A stretch of 64,000 bases of DNA from Paraburkholderia caballeronis (GCF_900104845.1 NZ_FNSR01000001.1:2046001-2110000); one strand, 5' to 3'; positions 1 through 8,854 are shown, counted from the stretch's first letter. The notes: a model not told the origin generated them from the sequence alone. Translations and numbers: made by a program.

Positions 1-9
1 ACCCAATAA

Positions 10-21
10 TCTGAATTCAGA
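10..21. promoter_or_regulatory. Palindromic operator, site 1 (TCTGAATTCAGA)
   Basis: A 12-bp perfect palindrome lies about 70 bp ahead of the aldolase gene. It directly follows AATAAT (5-10), a plausible -10 hexamer. The same core, CTGAATTCAG, recurs at 11747 and 11956, each time inside a promoter region. I infer an operator for the GntR protein encoded at 6403; the link to that regulator is not shown by the sequence. Confidence 0.6.
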
Positions 22-92
22 ATTTTTTGTGACGTGCCGATCGAGGCACGCTACCCGTTCAGATCGTCGACCGTCGTCCAGCCACCTATCCG

Positions 93-857
93 ATGCAAAA
101 CAGTCCTGAAGTTCACGACCTGCCGAATCCCAAGACCTTGCACGCTCTGTTCGCCGCCCGGCGGCGTCTGTCGTGCGCGTGGTTTTCGGTCGGCAGCGCG
201 ACCCTGTTCGAGATCGGCGTCGCCGCGCGGCCCGACCTCGCGGTGATCGATCGCCAGCACGGCCTGTGGGACCGCGCGTCGATGGAAGCCGCGATCGGGC
301 TCGCACGTTATCAACTGCCGGTCGTCGTGCGGGTTGCCGAGAATTCCGCGCATGCGATCGCCGAGGCGCTCGATGCGGGCGCGGCGTCCGTGCTCGTGCC
401 GCTCGTCGAAAGCGCGGAAGAGGCGAAGCGCGCCGTCTCGCACGGGCGTTATCCGCCGTTCGGCGCGCGCTCGGGCGGCGGCGTGCGGCCGTTGCTCGCC
501 GGCCCCGCGGCGATGAAGGCCGACGGCGAACGCGTGTCGATCGGCGTGATGATCGAGACGGTGGCGGGCGTCGAGCAGGTCGAGTCGATTGCGGCGGTGG
601 AAGGTCTCGGTTATCTGTTCGTCGGCACCGGCGACCTCGCGCTGTCGCGCGGCGACGCGCCCGGCGCGATCGCGCGCGACTGCGAACGCATCCTCGCCGC
701 CGCGCACGCTCGCGGTCTGCCGTGCGGGATCTTCACCGGCGACGAGGCCGATGCGCGCGCGCAACTGGCGCACGGCTTCGACTTCGCGGTCGCGGCCAAC
801 GACATCGACGTGGTGCGCGGCGGTTTCGAGCGCGCGGTCGCCGCGCTGCGCGCATGA
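93..857 (+). CDS. HpcH/HpaI-family class II aldolase
   Basis: 254 residues, the usual length for HpaI-type aldolases, which reversibly split 4-hydroxy-2-oxoacids into pyruvate (or a related oxoacid) and an aldehyde using a divalent metal. The catalytic His (H56 in IDRQHG) and Arg (R80 in VVVRV) are visible, as are the metal ligands E155 (IETVAG) and D181 (GTGDLALS). The residue before the His is Gln where E. coli HpaI has Glu, and the Arg-Gly loop is a divergent Gly-rich segment at 124-133, so the substrate probably differs from HpaI. It is the first gene of an operon with a FAD dehydrogenase and a peptide-type ABC transporter, behind the CTGAATTCAG operator. Cytoplasmic. Confidence 0.88.
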   Translation: MQNSPEVHDLPNPKTLHALFAARRRLSCAWFSVGSATLFEIGVAARPDLAVIDRQHGLWDRASMEAAIGLARYQLPVVVRVAENSAHAIAEALDAGAASVLVPLVESAEEAKRAVSHGRYPPFGARSGGGVRPLLAGPAAMKADGERVSIGVMIETVAGVEQVESIAAVEGLGYLFVGTGDLALSRGDAPGAIARDCERILAAAHARGLPCGIFTGDEADARAQLAHGFDFAVAANDIDVVRGGFERAVAALRA

Positions 858-867
858 GGGGCGAACG

Positions 868-2334
868 ATGAGCGAAGTTTCCAGCGGCGCGGTTCCGGCG
901 GCGCAAGGTTCGCCGGCCGACCTCGTCAGGCAGTTGCTCGACGCGCTCGGCGCGGACCTCGTGACGGCCGGCGCCGACCTCGGCACGCGCCGCCACTGCG
1001 ACTGGAGCGGCACGCCGGGCGCGGACCCGGTCGCGCTGATCCGGCCGCGCTCGACCGCCGACGTGTCGCGCGCGCTTGCGCTGTGCCACCGGCTCGGCCA
1101 GCCGGTCGTGATCCAGGGCGGGCTGACCGGCCTCGCGGGCGGCGCGAACCTGCGCGGCGGGGAAGTGGCGTTGAGCCTCGAACGGATGAGCGCGATCGAG
1201 GAGGTCGATCCGGTGTCCGGCACGATCACCGTGCAGGCGGGCGCGATCCTGCAACGCGTGCAGGAGGCCGCCGACGCGGCCGGCATGATGTTTCCGCTCG
1301 ATCTGGGCGCGCGCGGCAGCTGCACGATCGGCGGCAACCTCGCGACGAACGCGGGCGGCAACCGCGTGATCCGCTACGGGATGGCGCGCGAGCAGGTGCT
1401 CGGCATCGAGGCCGTGCTCGCGGACGGCACCGTGATCGGCGACATGCACAAGATGGTGAAGAACAACAGCGGCTACGACCTGAAGCAGTTGCTGGTCGGC
1501 AGCGAAGGCACGCTCGCGGTCATCACGCGGGCGACGCTGAAGCTCGCGCCGCGCCCGGCCGGGCTGCTGACCGCGTGGTGCGGGCTGCCCGACTATGCGT
1601 CGGTCACGCGGCTGCTGCACTACGCGCGCGCGCATCTGTCCGGCGGCGTGTCGGCGTTCGAGGTGATGTGGCCGAGTTATTACGACTACGTGCTCGAACA
1701 CGTGCGCGGGCTGCGCGCGCCGCTCGACACGCGCCATGCGTATTACGTGCTGCTCGAAAGCCCGGCGTCGGACGCGGAGCGCGACGCCGCCGGCTTCGAG
1801 GACGTGCTGGGCGAGATGCTCTCGGAAGGCGTGGTCGAGAACGCCTCGATCGCCAGCTCGAACGCGGACGCCGCGCGTTTCTGGGCGGTGCGCGACGCGC
1901 CGGCCGAGTTCCCGGTGCTGATGCCGGGGCTGATCGGCTTCGACATCGGTTTTTCGACCGCCGACATCGGCGCGGTCGCCGCGCAGTGCGAAACGATGCT
2001 GCACGCACGCTGGCCGGACATGACGACGCTGGTGTACGGCCATCTCGGCGACGGCAACCTGCACGTGATCGCGCATCTCGACGACGCGCCGCCCGACCTC
2101 GCGGAGCAGGTCGACGAGGCCGTCTACGACCTGACGCGCGCATGGCGCGGCTCGGTGTCCGCCGAGCACGGCATCGGCAGCAAGAAGCGCGCATACCTCG
2201 GCCATACGCGCGACGCCGGCGCGCGCCACGCGATGCACGCGATCAAGCGCGCGCTCGATCCGGCCAACCTGCTGAATCCGGGCAAGGTGCTCGAACCTGT
2301 TTCTCCGTCTGTCGATCTTCCGGGAGCGTCGTGA
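868..2334 (+). CDS. FAD-binding oxidoreductase, GlcD / D-2-hydroxyacid dehydrogenase type
   Basis: 488 residues from ATG 868, ten bases after the aldolase stop; an in-frame extension to 589 only overlaps the aldolase. It has the N-terminal PCMH-type FAD domain (about 55-235, with a GGNLATNAGGN stretch binding the cofactor) and a C-terminal FAD-oxidase domain with GHLGDGNLH and SAEHGIGSKK, both hallmarks of the GlcD/D-lactate/D-2-hydroxyglutarate dehydrogenase family. Such enzymes oxidise D-2-hydroxyacids to 2-oxoacids. Next to an HpaI-type aldolase it could make a 2-oxoacid for cleavage, or process a cleavage product; the order is inference. Confidence 0.88.
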   Translation: MSEVSSGAVPAAQGSPADLVRQLLDALGADLVTAGADLGTRRHCDWSGTPGADPVALIRPRSTADVSRALALCHRLGQPVVIQGGLTGLAGGANLRGGEVALSLERMSAIEEVDPVSGTITVQAGAILQRVQEAADAAGMMFPLDLGARGSCTIGGNLATNAGGNRVIRYGMAREQVLGIEAVLADGTVIGDMHKMVKNNSGYDLKQLLVGSEGTLAVITRATLKLAPRPAGLLTAWCGLPDYASVTRLLHYARAHLSGGVSAFEVMWPSYYDYVLEHVRGLRAPLDTRHAYYVLLESPASDAERDAAGFEDVLGEMLSEGVVENASIASSNADAARFWAVRDAPAEFPVLMPGLIGFDIGFSTADIGAVAAQCETMLHARWPDMTTLVYGHLGDGNLHVIAHLDDAPPDLAEQVDEAVYDLTRAWRGSVSAEHGIGSKKRAYLGHTRDAGARHAMHAIKRALDPANLLNPGKVLEPVSPSVDLPGAS

Positions 2335-3353
2335 TGCTGCGGCTCATTTCCACTGTCCTGTTGCGCCGGCTGGCGGCGGCGATTCCCACGCTGCTGATGC
2401 TGTCGCTGATCGTGTTCGTCGTGCTGCGGCTGATTCCGGCCGATCCGCTCGCGATGATGCTGCCGCCGAACGCGACGCCCGCCGACGCGGCCGCGCTGCG
2501 CCATCAACTGGGCCTCGACAAGCCGATTCCCGCGCAGTTCGGCATCTGGCTCGTGAACGCGCTGCATGGCGACTTCGGCGCGTCGATCTCGTTCCAGCAG
2601 CCGGTCGCGACGCTGATCGGCTCGACGCTGCCCGCGACGCTCGAACTGTGCCTGACCGCGCTCGCGCTGTCGCTCGTCATCAGCGTGCCGGGCGGCGTGC
2701 TCGCGTACTCGGTGGTCGAGCGGCGCGCCGAATTCCCGGTCGGGCTCGGCGTGGTGCTGATGCAGTCGGTGCCGTCGTTCCTGTGGGCGCTGCTGCTGAT
2801 CGCGCTGTTCGGCGTGTGGCTGCCGCTGCTGCCGTTCTCCGGCCGCGTCGGCGACGGCATTCCGATGCCGCACCTGACCGGCTTCCTGCTGGTGGACTTC
2901 GTGCTGAAGGGCGAATGGAGCGACTGGCTGAGCGCGGCGAGCCATCTCGTGCTGCCGTCGCTCGCGCTCGCGTTCGGCTTCGCGCCGCTCGTGATCCGCG
3001 TGCTGCGCTCCAGCCTGCTCGACCAGCGCAACGAGTCGTACGTCGGCGTCGCGCGGCTGCGCGGGCTGTCCGAGCGCCGCATCCTGTGGCGTCACATGCT
3101 GAAGAACGCCGCGCTGCCGGCGCTGACGATGATCGGCGTGCAGTTCGGTTTCCTGCTCGGCGGCGCGCTGCTCGTCGAGATGATCTTTTCGTTTCCCGGT
3201 GTCGGCAACCTGATGGTGCAGGCCGTGCGCAACAACGATCTGGTGCTGATCCAGGGCATCGCGGTCGTGTTCTGCGCACTGATGCTTGTCATCAACGCGG
3301 TCGTCGACACGCTGTACGTGATCATGAATCCGCGCCTGCGCAAGGCCGCGTGA
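2334..3353 (+). CDS. ABC transporter permease, DppB/OppB type
   Basis: 339-residue inner-membrane permease whose ATG shares one base with the preceding stop (TGATG); GTG at 2331 is an in-frame alternative. The N-terminal segment, the RVLRSSLLD loop and the EMIFSFPGVGNL stretch match DppB-type permeases (BPD_transp_1), with about six membrane segments. It forms the channel with the next gene and is driven by the fused ATPase at 4372. The operon lacks a binding protein; the family-5 protein at 13343, behind the same operator, is the natural candidate. Confidence 0.92.
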   Translation: MLRLISTVLLRRLAAAIPTLLMLSLIVFVVLRLIPADPLAMMLPPNATPADAAALRHQLGLDKPIPAQFGIWLVNALHGDFGASISFQQPVATLIGSTLPATLELCLTALALSLVISVPGGVLAYSVVERRAEFPVGLGVVLMQSVPSFLWALLLIALFGVWLPLLPFSGRVGDGIPMPHLTGFLLVDFVLKGEWSDWLSAASHLVLPSLALAFGFAPLVIRVLRSSLLDQRNESYVGVARLRGLSERRILWRHMLKNAALPALTMIGVQFGFLLGGALLVEMIFSFPGVGNLMVQAVRNNDLVLIQGIAVVFCALMLVINAVVDTLYVIMNPRLRKAA

Positions 3354-3370
3354 GCGATCGGAGCCTGCCC

Positions 3371-4369
3371 ATGTCCACGACCCCCACGACTTCCCCATCG
3401 CCTTTTTCGTCCAAGCCCGACCCCGAGACCCCGATGCCGCGCGATTCCGTGTCCGCCGAACCGGCCGAACCCACCGTTGCCGCCGGCCTTGCCGCCAGTC
3501 CGGCGCGGCGCGCGCGCCCGCGCATCGGGCGCAACCTGCGTTCGCTGAACCTGTGGCTCGGCGGCGCGATCGTGCTCGGCGTGGTGTTCTGCGCGCTGTT
3601 CGCGCCGTGGCTCGCGCCGCACGATCCGCTCGACCAGGACCTGCTGCACATGCTGACGCCGCCCGCGTGGATGAGCGGCGGCGACGCGGCGTTCCCGCTC
3701 GGCACCGACAGCCTCGGCCGCGACGTGCTGTCCCGGCTGCTGTACGGCAGCCGCGTCGCGCTGACGGTCGCGGTGATCGCGGCGTTCGGCGCGGGCCTCG
3801 TCGGCAGCGTGCTCGCGATCCTCGCCGGCTACTTCGGCGGCTGGGTCGATCGCGCCATCAGCTACCTCGTCGACCTGTGGATGTCGTTTCCGCCGGTGGT
3901 GCTGTCGCTGGTGCTGATGGTGAGCCTCGGCGTGGGCATCGACAACGTGATCCTGTCGATCGTGCTGGTGGACTGGACCCGCTTCTGCCGCGTGGTCCGC
4001 TCCGAGGTGATGGTGGTGCGCCAGCGCGACTACGTGCTCGCCGCGCAGCTGCTGAACCTGTCGCATCTGCGCATCATGCTGCGCGAGATCGTGCCGGCCG
4101 CGCTGCCGCTGATGATCACGCTGTTCTCGCTCGAAATGGGCGTCGCGATTACCGTCGAGGCGCTGCTCAGCTTCATCGGCCTCAGCGTGCCGGCCAACGT
4201 GACCGCGTGGGGCGTGATGATCGCGGACGCGCGCGTGTCGATGCACGAGGCGCCGACCGGGCTGCTGTTCCCGATGCTCGCGATCGTGATTACGGTGCTC
4301 GGCTGCAATCTGCTCGGCGACGGCCTGCGCGTCGCGCTCGATCCGCGCATGCGCGGCAGGGGGGAATGA
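3371..4369 (+). CDS. ABC transporter permease, DppC/OppC type
   Basis: 332 residues. An unusually long, Pro/Ser/Ala-rich cytoplasmic leader of about 55 residues precedes the first membrane segment; starting at the internal ATG 3434 would shorten it. The DppC signature HPLGTDSLGRDVLSR-like segment (FPLGTDSLGRDVLSR) is present, followed by the BPD_transp_1 domain with EALLSFIGLSVP near the end. It begins 17 bases after dppB-like and ends three bases before the ATPase start. Partner of the DppB-type permease. Confidence 0.92.
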   Translation: MSTTPTTSPSPFSSKPDPETPMPRDSVSAEPAEPTVAAGLAASPARRARPRIGRNLRSLNLWLGGAIVLGVVFCALFAPWLAPHDPLDQDLLHMLTPPAWMSGGDAAFPLGTDSLGRDVLSRLLYGSRVALTVAVIAAFGAGLVGSVLAILAGYFGGWVDRAISYLVDLWMSFPPVVLSLVLMVSLGVGIDNVILSIVLVDWTRFCRVVRSEVMVVRQRDYVLAAQLLNLSHLRIMLREIVPAALPLMITLFSLEMGVAITVEALLSFIGLSVPANVTAWGVMIADARVSMHEAPTGLLFPMLAIVITVLGCNLLGDGLRVALDPRMRGRGE

Positions 4370-4371
4370 CG

Positions 4372-6270
4372 ATGTACGGACTTCTTCACGAGGCGGCCAT
4401 TGATGGCGACGCCGCCGAACCGGTCCTCGCGCTCGACGGCGTGACGCTGACCGCGACCTTCGGCGCGCAGCCGGTCGCCGCGCTGCGCAACCTGCGGCTG
4501 TCGATCGGGCGCGGCAAGGTGCTCGGCGTCGTCGGCGAATCCGGCGCGGGCAAGAGCATGCTCGGGCGGCTGATCTCCGGCCTGCTGCCGGCGGGCTTCG
4601 ACGTGACGTCGGGTTCGATGCGCTTCGGCGGCCGCGACCTGCTGGCGATGCCGGCGCGCGAGCGCCGTGCGCTGCTCGGCCGGCAGATCGCGTTCGTGCC
4701 GCAGGAGCCGCTGACGGCGCTCGATCCGCTGTGGACGATCGGCCGCGCGTTCGACGAACACCTCGCGCGCATCGGCGTGCCGCCCGGCGAGCGCGCCGCG
4801 ACCGCGCTGCACGCGCTCGAATCCGTGCAGTTGCCGGTGCCGCAGCAGATGCTCGGGCGTTATCCGCATCAGCTGTCGGGCGGCCAGTGCCAGCGCGTGC
4901 TGATCGCGATGGCGTTCGCGAGCAACCCGGCGCTGCTGATCGCGGACGAACCGACCACCGCGCTCGACGTGCTGACGCAGACGCGCGTGATGACGATGCT
5001 CGCGGACCAGCAGCGCGAGCACGGCAGCGCGGTGCTGCTGATTACCCACGACCTGCGGCTGGCCGCGCACGTCTGCGACGAGATCGCGGTGATGTATGCG
5101 GGCGACCTGGTCGAATACGGCCCGGCGCGCGACGTGCTCGACGCGCCGCGCCATCCGTACACGCGCGCGCTCAAGTACGCGACGCCGGACCTGCAGGGGC
5201 CGCGCCGCCGGTTGCCGGTGCTGCCGCATCAGATGCCGGGGTTGTCCGCGCTCGCGGGGATCGCCGGCTGCCGGTTCGCGCCGCGCTGCCCGGTCGGCGA
5301 CCGCGCGTGCGCGGCGTCGCAGGCGGAGCGGGTCGCGCCGGACGGCCATCGCGTCGCGTGCGTCGACGCGTGCGAACACGCGGCCGTGAGCGACGACGAC
5401 ACGCCGTTGCCGCCGCTGCCGACGGCCATCGACGGCGAGCGGCCGGTCGCGGAGCTGCGCGAGGCGTCGCTCGTCTACACGAGCCGCAACGGGCTGTTCG
5501 GGCGCGGCAAGACGACGTTCGAAGCGGTCAAGCCGCTGTCGCTGCGGATCTTTCCCGGCGAGTTCGTCGGCATCGTCGGCGAGAGCGGCAGCGGCAAGAC
5601 GTCGGTCGCGCGGCTGCTGATGGGCATCGAGCCGCCGACCGACGGGCGCGTGCTGATCGGCGGCGAGGACGTGACGCATGGCGAGGTCGCGCGCGTGAGA
5701 CGCGCGCGCGAGCAGGTGCAGATCATCTTCCAGGACCCGCAGTCGGCGCTGAACCCGCGCCGCACGGTCGAGCGGCTGCTGACCCAGGCGCTGGAGGCCG
5801 CGGGCCTGCCGCCGCTGGACGTCGCCGCGCGGCTCGCGCGCGCGCAGGCCGTGCAGCGCGACGTCGGGCTGCCGGCCGACACGCTCGGCCGGTTCCCGAC
5901 CCAGCTGTCGGGCGGCCAGAAGCAGCGCGTGAACATCGGCCGCGCGTTGTGCGCGGCGCCGCAACTGATCGTCGCCGACGAGATCGTGTCGGGCCTCGAC
6001 GTGTCGGTGCAGGCGCAGATCCTGAACCTGCTGCTCGAACTGCGCCGCGAACGCCAGATCGCGCTGCTGCTGATCTCGCACGATCTCGCGGTGGTGCGTT
6101 ACCTGTGCAGCCGCGTGCTGGTGATGCGGCGCGGCGAGATCGTCGAACACGGCGCGACCGAGGACGTGTTCGCGTCGCCGCGCCATCCGTACACGAAGGC
6201 GCTGATCGACGCGGTGCCCGGCGACGCCGGCGTGCCGTGGCCGCCCGCGCCGCTGGAGGCGGCCGCGTAG
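4372..6270 (+). CDS. Fused double ATP-binding protein of the Dpp-type ABC transporter
   Basis: 632 residues holding two complete ABC ATPases, equivalent to DppD plus DppF in one chain. The first half has Walker A GESGAGKS, signature LSGGQCQ and Walker B LLIADEPT; the second has GESGSGKT, LSGGQKQ and LIVADEIVSGLD. Each half ends in the oligopeptide-type tail with HPYT; the first also has a CRFAPRC cysteine motif. ATG 4372 is chosen because the AGGGGGGA ribosome site ends about seven bases before it; ATG 4366 overlaps the previous stop but has no spacing. In the second half the usual Glu-Pro-Thr after the Walker B Asp is Glu-Ile-Val; the catalytic Glu is kept. Confidence 0.92.
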   Translation: MYGLLHEAAIDGDAAEPVLALDGVTLTATFGAQPVAALRNLRLSIGRGKVLGVVGESGAGKSMLGRLISGLLPAGFDVTSGSMRFGGRDLLAMPARERRALLGRQIAFVPQEPLTALDPLWTIGRAFDEHLARIGVPPGERAATALHALESVQLPVPQQMLGRYPHQLSGGQCQRVLIAMAFASNPALLIADEPTTALDVLTQTRVMTMLADQQREHGSAVLLITHDLRLAAHVCDEIAVMYAGDLVEYGPARDVLDAPRHPYTRALKYATPDLQGPRRRLPVLPHQMPGLSALAGIAGCRFAPRCPVGDRACAASQAERVAPDGHRVACVDACEHAAVSDDDTPLPPLPTAIDGERPVAELREASLVYTSRNGLFGRGKTTFEAVKPLSLRIFPGEFVGIVGESGSGKTSVARLLMGIEPPTDGRVLIGGEDVTHGEVARVRRAREQVQIIFQDPQSALNPRRTVERLLTQALEAAGLPPLDVAARLARAQAVQRDVGLPADTLGRFPTQLSGGQKQRVNIGRALCAAPQLIVADEIVSGLDVSVQAQILNLLLELRRERQIALLLISHDLAVVRYLCSRVLVMRRGEIVEHGATEDVFASPRHPYTKALIDAVPGDAGVPWPPAPLEAAA

Positions 6271-6325
6271 ACAGGGCGGCCCGCGCAGGGCGACCCGCGC
6301 CGGCGGGCGGGCCGGGCGCGGGCAC

Positions 6326-6346
6326 TACAATAAGCGGTTGCAACCG
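6326..6346 (+). promoter_or_regulatory. Candidate gntR promoter with CGGTTGCAACCG palindrome
   Basis: TACAAT (6326-6331) resembles a -10 hexamer and is followed after three bases by the perfect 12-bp palindrome CGGTTGCAACCG (6335-6346). This is 57 bp ahead of the gntR start. The position suits an autoregulatory operator, but the motif differs from the CTGAATTCAG sites. No convincing -35 is visible. Confidence 0.35.
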
Positions 6347-6402
6347 GCGGCCGCCGCGACGGCGGAACAGCAACCGGGAAAAGCATTGAACGGGAGAACA
6401 TC

Positions 6403-7095
6403 ATGACCACCGCCGAACCGACGGCCATCAAGCAACCGCGGCGCACGGCGCTGCGCCAGACGACGCTGATGGAGTCGGTCTATCAGGAGATCCTGGCGCG
6501 GCTGCAGTCGGGGCAGATCGGTCCCGACGACCGCGTGCTCGACTACGAGATCGCGAAGGAATTCGAATGCACGCGGATGCCGGTGCGCCAGGCGCTGCTG
6601 CGGCTCGTCAACGAGGGGTATCTGGTCGGCACGACGCGTGGTTTCGTCACGCCGGTGCTGACCGGCGAGGACGTGCGCGAGATCTTCGACGTGCGCCGCC
6701 TGCTCGAACCGAGCGCGGCGGCCGGCGCGGCCGCGGTGCTCACCGACGAGCAGATGGCCGCGATGAGCGCCGCGTACCGTAAATGCCGGCGCGGTTTCGA
6801 ACGCAAGGACATCGCGCTGATGACCGAAGCGAACGTCGAGTTCCGCGGCATCTGGCTCGAAGGCGTGCTGAATTCGCGGCTGAAAGGCACGATCCTGCGC
6901 TTCGCGGACCACGCGCGCCAGGTGCGGCACGGCACGATGACGAAACCCGGCACGCTGGAGCTGATCGTCGACGGAATGCAGGCGCTGCTGAAGGGCTTCA
7001 TGGAGCGCGACCCGGTGCAGGTGCGCGCGGCGACGCTCGCGTTCATCGACGACGCCGAGCAGCAGTATTTCCTGACCGTGGACGACGCAACCTGA
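6403..7095 (+). CDS. GntR-family transcriptional regulator (FCD/FadR-type)
   Basis: 230 residues. The N-terminal winged helix (about 20-85, with VYQEILARLQSG and EIAKEFECTRMPVRQAL) is a GntR DNA-binding domain; the helical C-terminal region (about 95-225) is an FCD-type ligand domain with metal/ligand His and Arg residues such as HARQVRHG. GGGAGAA lies a few bases before the ATG. The thiolase-like gene overlaps its stop by one base, so both are cotranscribed. It is the only regulator inside Region A and so the best candidate for binding CTGAATTCAG. Effector unknown, likely an acid or CoA ester of the pathway. Confidence 0.9.
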   Translation: MTTAEPTAIKQPRRTALRQTTLMESVYQEILARLQSGQIGPDDRVLDYEIAKEFECTRMPVRQALLRLVNEGYLVGTTRGFVTPVLTGEDVREIFDVRRLLEPSAAAGAAAVLTDEQMAAMSAAYRKCRRGFERKDIALMTEANVEFRGIWLEGVLNSRLKGTILRFADHARQVRHGTMTKPGTLELIVDGMQALLKGFMERDPVQVRAATLAFIDDAEQQYFLTVDDAT

Positions 7096-8300
7096 TGGCC
7101 GTCCGACCCGGCGCGGCGATGCAGGACTTCGCGGGCGTGGCGATCGTCGCCGCCGTCGAAGTGCCGTACCGCCGCCATCCGCCGCCCGGCACCACGACGG
7201 CGGGCCTGCTCGCCGCGGCGCTGACCGATGCGCTCGGCGCGGCCGGGCTCGATGCAAACGAGGTGGACGGGCTCGGCGTCGCGTCGTTCACGCTGCCGCC
7301 CGATCACGCGATCGACTTCGCATGGCGCGCGGGACTGCGGGTGCGCTGGTGCATGGACGACTGCCACGGCGGCGCGAGCGGCGTGAACCTGCTTCAGCAC
7401 GCGGCGCGCGCGATCCAGTCCGGCGACGCGGAAATCGTCGTGCTCGTCAGCGGCGATCATTTCGAGGCCGCCGATTTCACTGCGCTCGTCGAGAACTACA
7501 ACGCGACCACGCGCGCGTTTCTGCGGCCGCTGCGCACCGGCGGCCCGAATCCGCTGTTCGCGATGCTGACGCAGCGCCAGATGGCGGCCACCGGCCTCAC
7601 GCGCGACGACTATGCGGCGCTGTGCATCGCGCAGCGCGACTGGGCTGTGCGCAACCCGCGCGCGGTCTATCGCGAGGCGCTCACGCGCGACGCGTATTTC
7701 GCCGCGCCGATGGTGGCCGAGCCGCTGTGCCGCCTCGATTGCGTACCGGTCGTGTCCGGCGCGAACGCGCTCGTGCTCGCGCCGGCGACGCATCGTTGCG
7801 CGCGCGCGGCGCCGGTGGCGATCCGCGCGCTGCGCGCGTCGTACAACTTCGATCAGCAGCACGGCGACGGTCTCGTGACCGGTCTCGCGTCGATTCGCGA
7901 CGCGCTGTGGCGCGACGCGCGGTTGTCGCCGCAACAGATGGATATCGTGTCCGTCTACGACGACTATCCGGCGATGATCGTCGCGCAGCTTGCGGACCTC
8001 GGTTTTGCCGATGGCGAGAGTGGCGACGGTTTGCGCTCGCTGATTCACGACCGCATTGCACCGCGCGAACTAGCCGTCAATCCGTCCGGCGGCCAGTTGT
8101 CGGTCGGGCAGGCGGGCGCGGCGGGCGGCATGCACGGTCTCGTCGAGGCGGTCGCGCAGTTGCGCGGCGAGGCGGGCGAACGGCAGGTCGAGGGCGCGCG
8201 GTTCGCGGTCGTCAGCGGTTATGGGATGGTGCAGTACCGCTACGGAATGTGCGCGAACGCGGTCGTGCTGGAACGCGGGGAGGGGCCATGGCGGCGTTGA
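7095..8300 (+). CDS. Thiolase-superfamily protein, probably not a classical thiolase
   Basis: 401 residues starting at the ATG that shares a base with the gntR stop. The fold signatures of SCP2-type thiolase-like proteins are recognisable: a DDCHGGASG segment where the nucleophilic Cys normally sits, and NPSGG near residue 330. The catalytic GHP motif that usually follows NPSGG reads GQA, and the late CxG motif is CAN, so the His and second Cys expected of a true thiolase are missing. With its DUF35 partner it resembles the thiolase-like/Zn-ribbon pairs seen in sterol and acyl-CoA side-chain catabolism, where the dimer acts as an aldolase or acyl-CoA binding unit. Exact reaction unknown. Confidence 0.75.
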   Translation: MAVRPGAAMQDFAGVAIVAAVEVPYRRHPPPGTTTAGLLAAALTDALGAAGLDANEVDGLGVASFTLPPDHAIDFAWRAGLRVRWCMDDCHGGASGVNLLQHAARAIQSGDAEIVVLVSGDHFEAADFTALVENYNATTRAFLRPLRTGGPNPLFAMLTQRQMAATGLTRDDYAALCIAQRDWAVRNPRAVYREALTRDAYFAAPMVAEPLCRLDCVPVVSGANALVLAPATHRCARAAPVAIRALRASYNFDQQHGDGLVTGLASIRDALWRDARLSPQQMDIVSVYDDYPAMIVAQLADLGFADGESGDGLRSLIHDRIAPRELAVNPSGGQLSVGQAGAAGGMHGLVEAVAQLRGEAGERQVEGARFAVVSGYGMVQYRYGMCANAVVLERGEGPWRR

Positions 8301-8590
8301 CCGTGTTCGAATGCGCCGCGTGCGGCCACCGCGAGTTTCCGCGGCCGCTGCTGTGTCCCGCCTGTGGCGGGATGCAGTTCGTCGCAGCGGATGCGGGCCG
8401 CGGACGCGTCGAGGAAGTCACGGCGCTGCATCGGCGGTCCGCTGACGGCGACGAACTCGCGTGGCTCGCGACCGTGCTCACTGGCGCGGGACCGCGCGTG
8501 ATCGCGCGGCTCGACGATGCGCCCGGGCAGGGCGCTGTCGTCGCGCTGCGGATCGACGCCGACGGCGCGATCCGCGCGGAGCCGGTCTAG
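8288..8590 (+). CDS. DUF35-type Zn-ribbon / OB-fold protein, thiolase partner
   Basis: 100 residues, overlapping the thiolase-like gene by 13 bp, with GGGGAGGGG just before its ATG. Four cysteines in CAACGH and CPACGG form a rubredoxin-like Zn ribbon at residues 9-27, followed by a short OB fold. DUF35 proteins bind thiolase-like partners and shape acyl-CoA binding; the overlapping gene order fits an obligate complex with the upstream product. Confidence 0.82.
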   Translation: MAALTVFECAACGHREFPRPLLCPACGGMQFVAADAGRGRVEEVTALHRRSADGDELAWLATVLTGAGPRVIARLDDAPGQGAVVALRIDADGAIRAEPV

Positions 8591-8854
8591 CGGCGGTGCG
8601 TCCGTAGCGGCGATGACCGGCGTCGTGTGCGAAGGCGGCCGGATCGGGCCGGGGAATCGGGACGATAGGCGCGATATCGACACGGTAGCGGCACGATATC
8701 GGCATGGCACGCGTAGGCGCCGCCGTCCGCTTCTCCCGGCGACGGCTTGCTTGCCGTCATCTTCGCAAGCCCGTTTTTCAGCGGTCGGCGGCGACCGCGA
8801 ACCTACCACGATCGCCGCCGGCAGCGGCCGCACGCGACGCGGCCCGCCGCCCGC
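8591..8854. other. Convergent intergenic region with hairpin and paired CGATATCG sites
   Basis: 264 bp between the plus-strand DUF35 gene and the minus-strand ligase. It contains two copies of the palindrome CGATATCG (8672-8679 and 8694-8701) exactly 22 bp apart, a 6-bp hairpin GACGGC/GCCGTC (8741-8758) and a 7-bp hairpin GCGGTCG/CGACCGC with a four-base loop (8781-8798). The hairpins may end transcription, though neither has a following T-run in the right direction. No coding sequence is apparent. Confidence 0.4.

Noticed and set aside
51..2238. Long open frames on the minus strand opposite the aldolase and FAD dehydrogenase
   Set aside because: Low-complexity Arg/Ala/His composition and complete overlap with genes with intact active-site motifs show these are shadows.
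4030..6186. A 718-codon minus-strand open frame opposite the ABC ATPase gene
   Set aside because: The plus strand encodes two full ABC modules with all motifs; the reverse reading has no recognisable fold.
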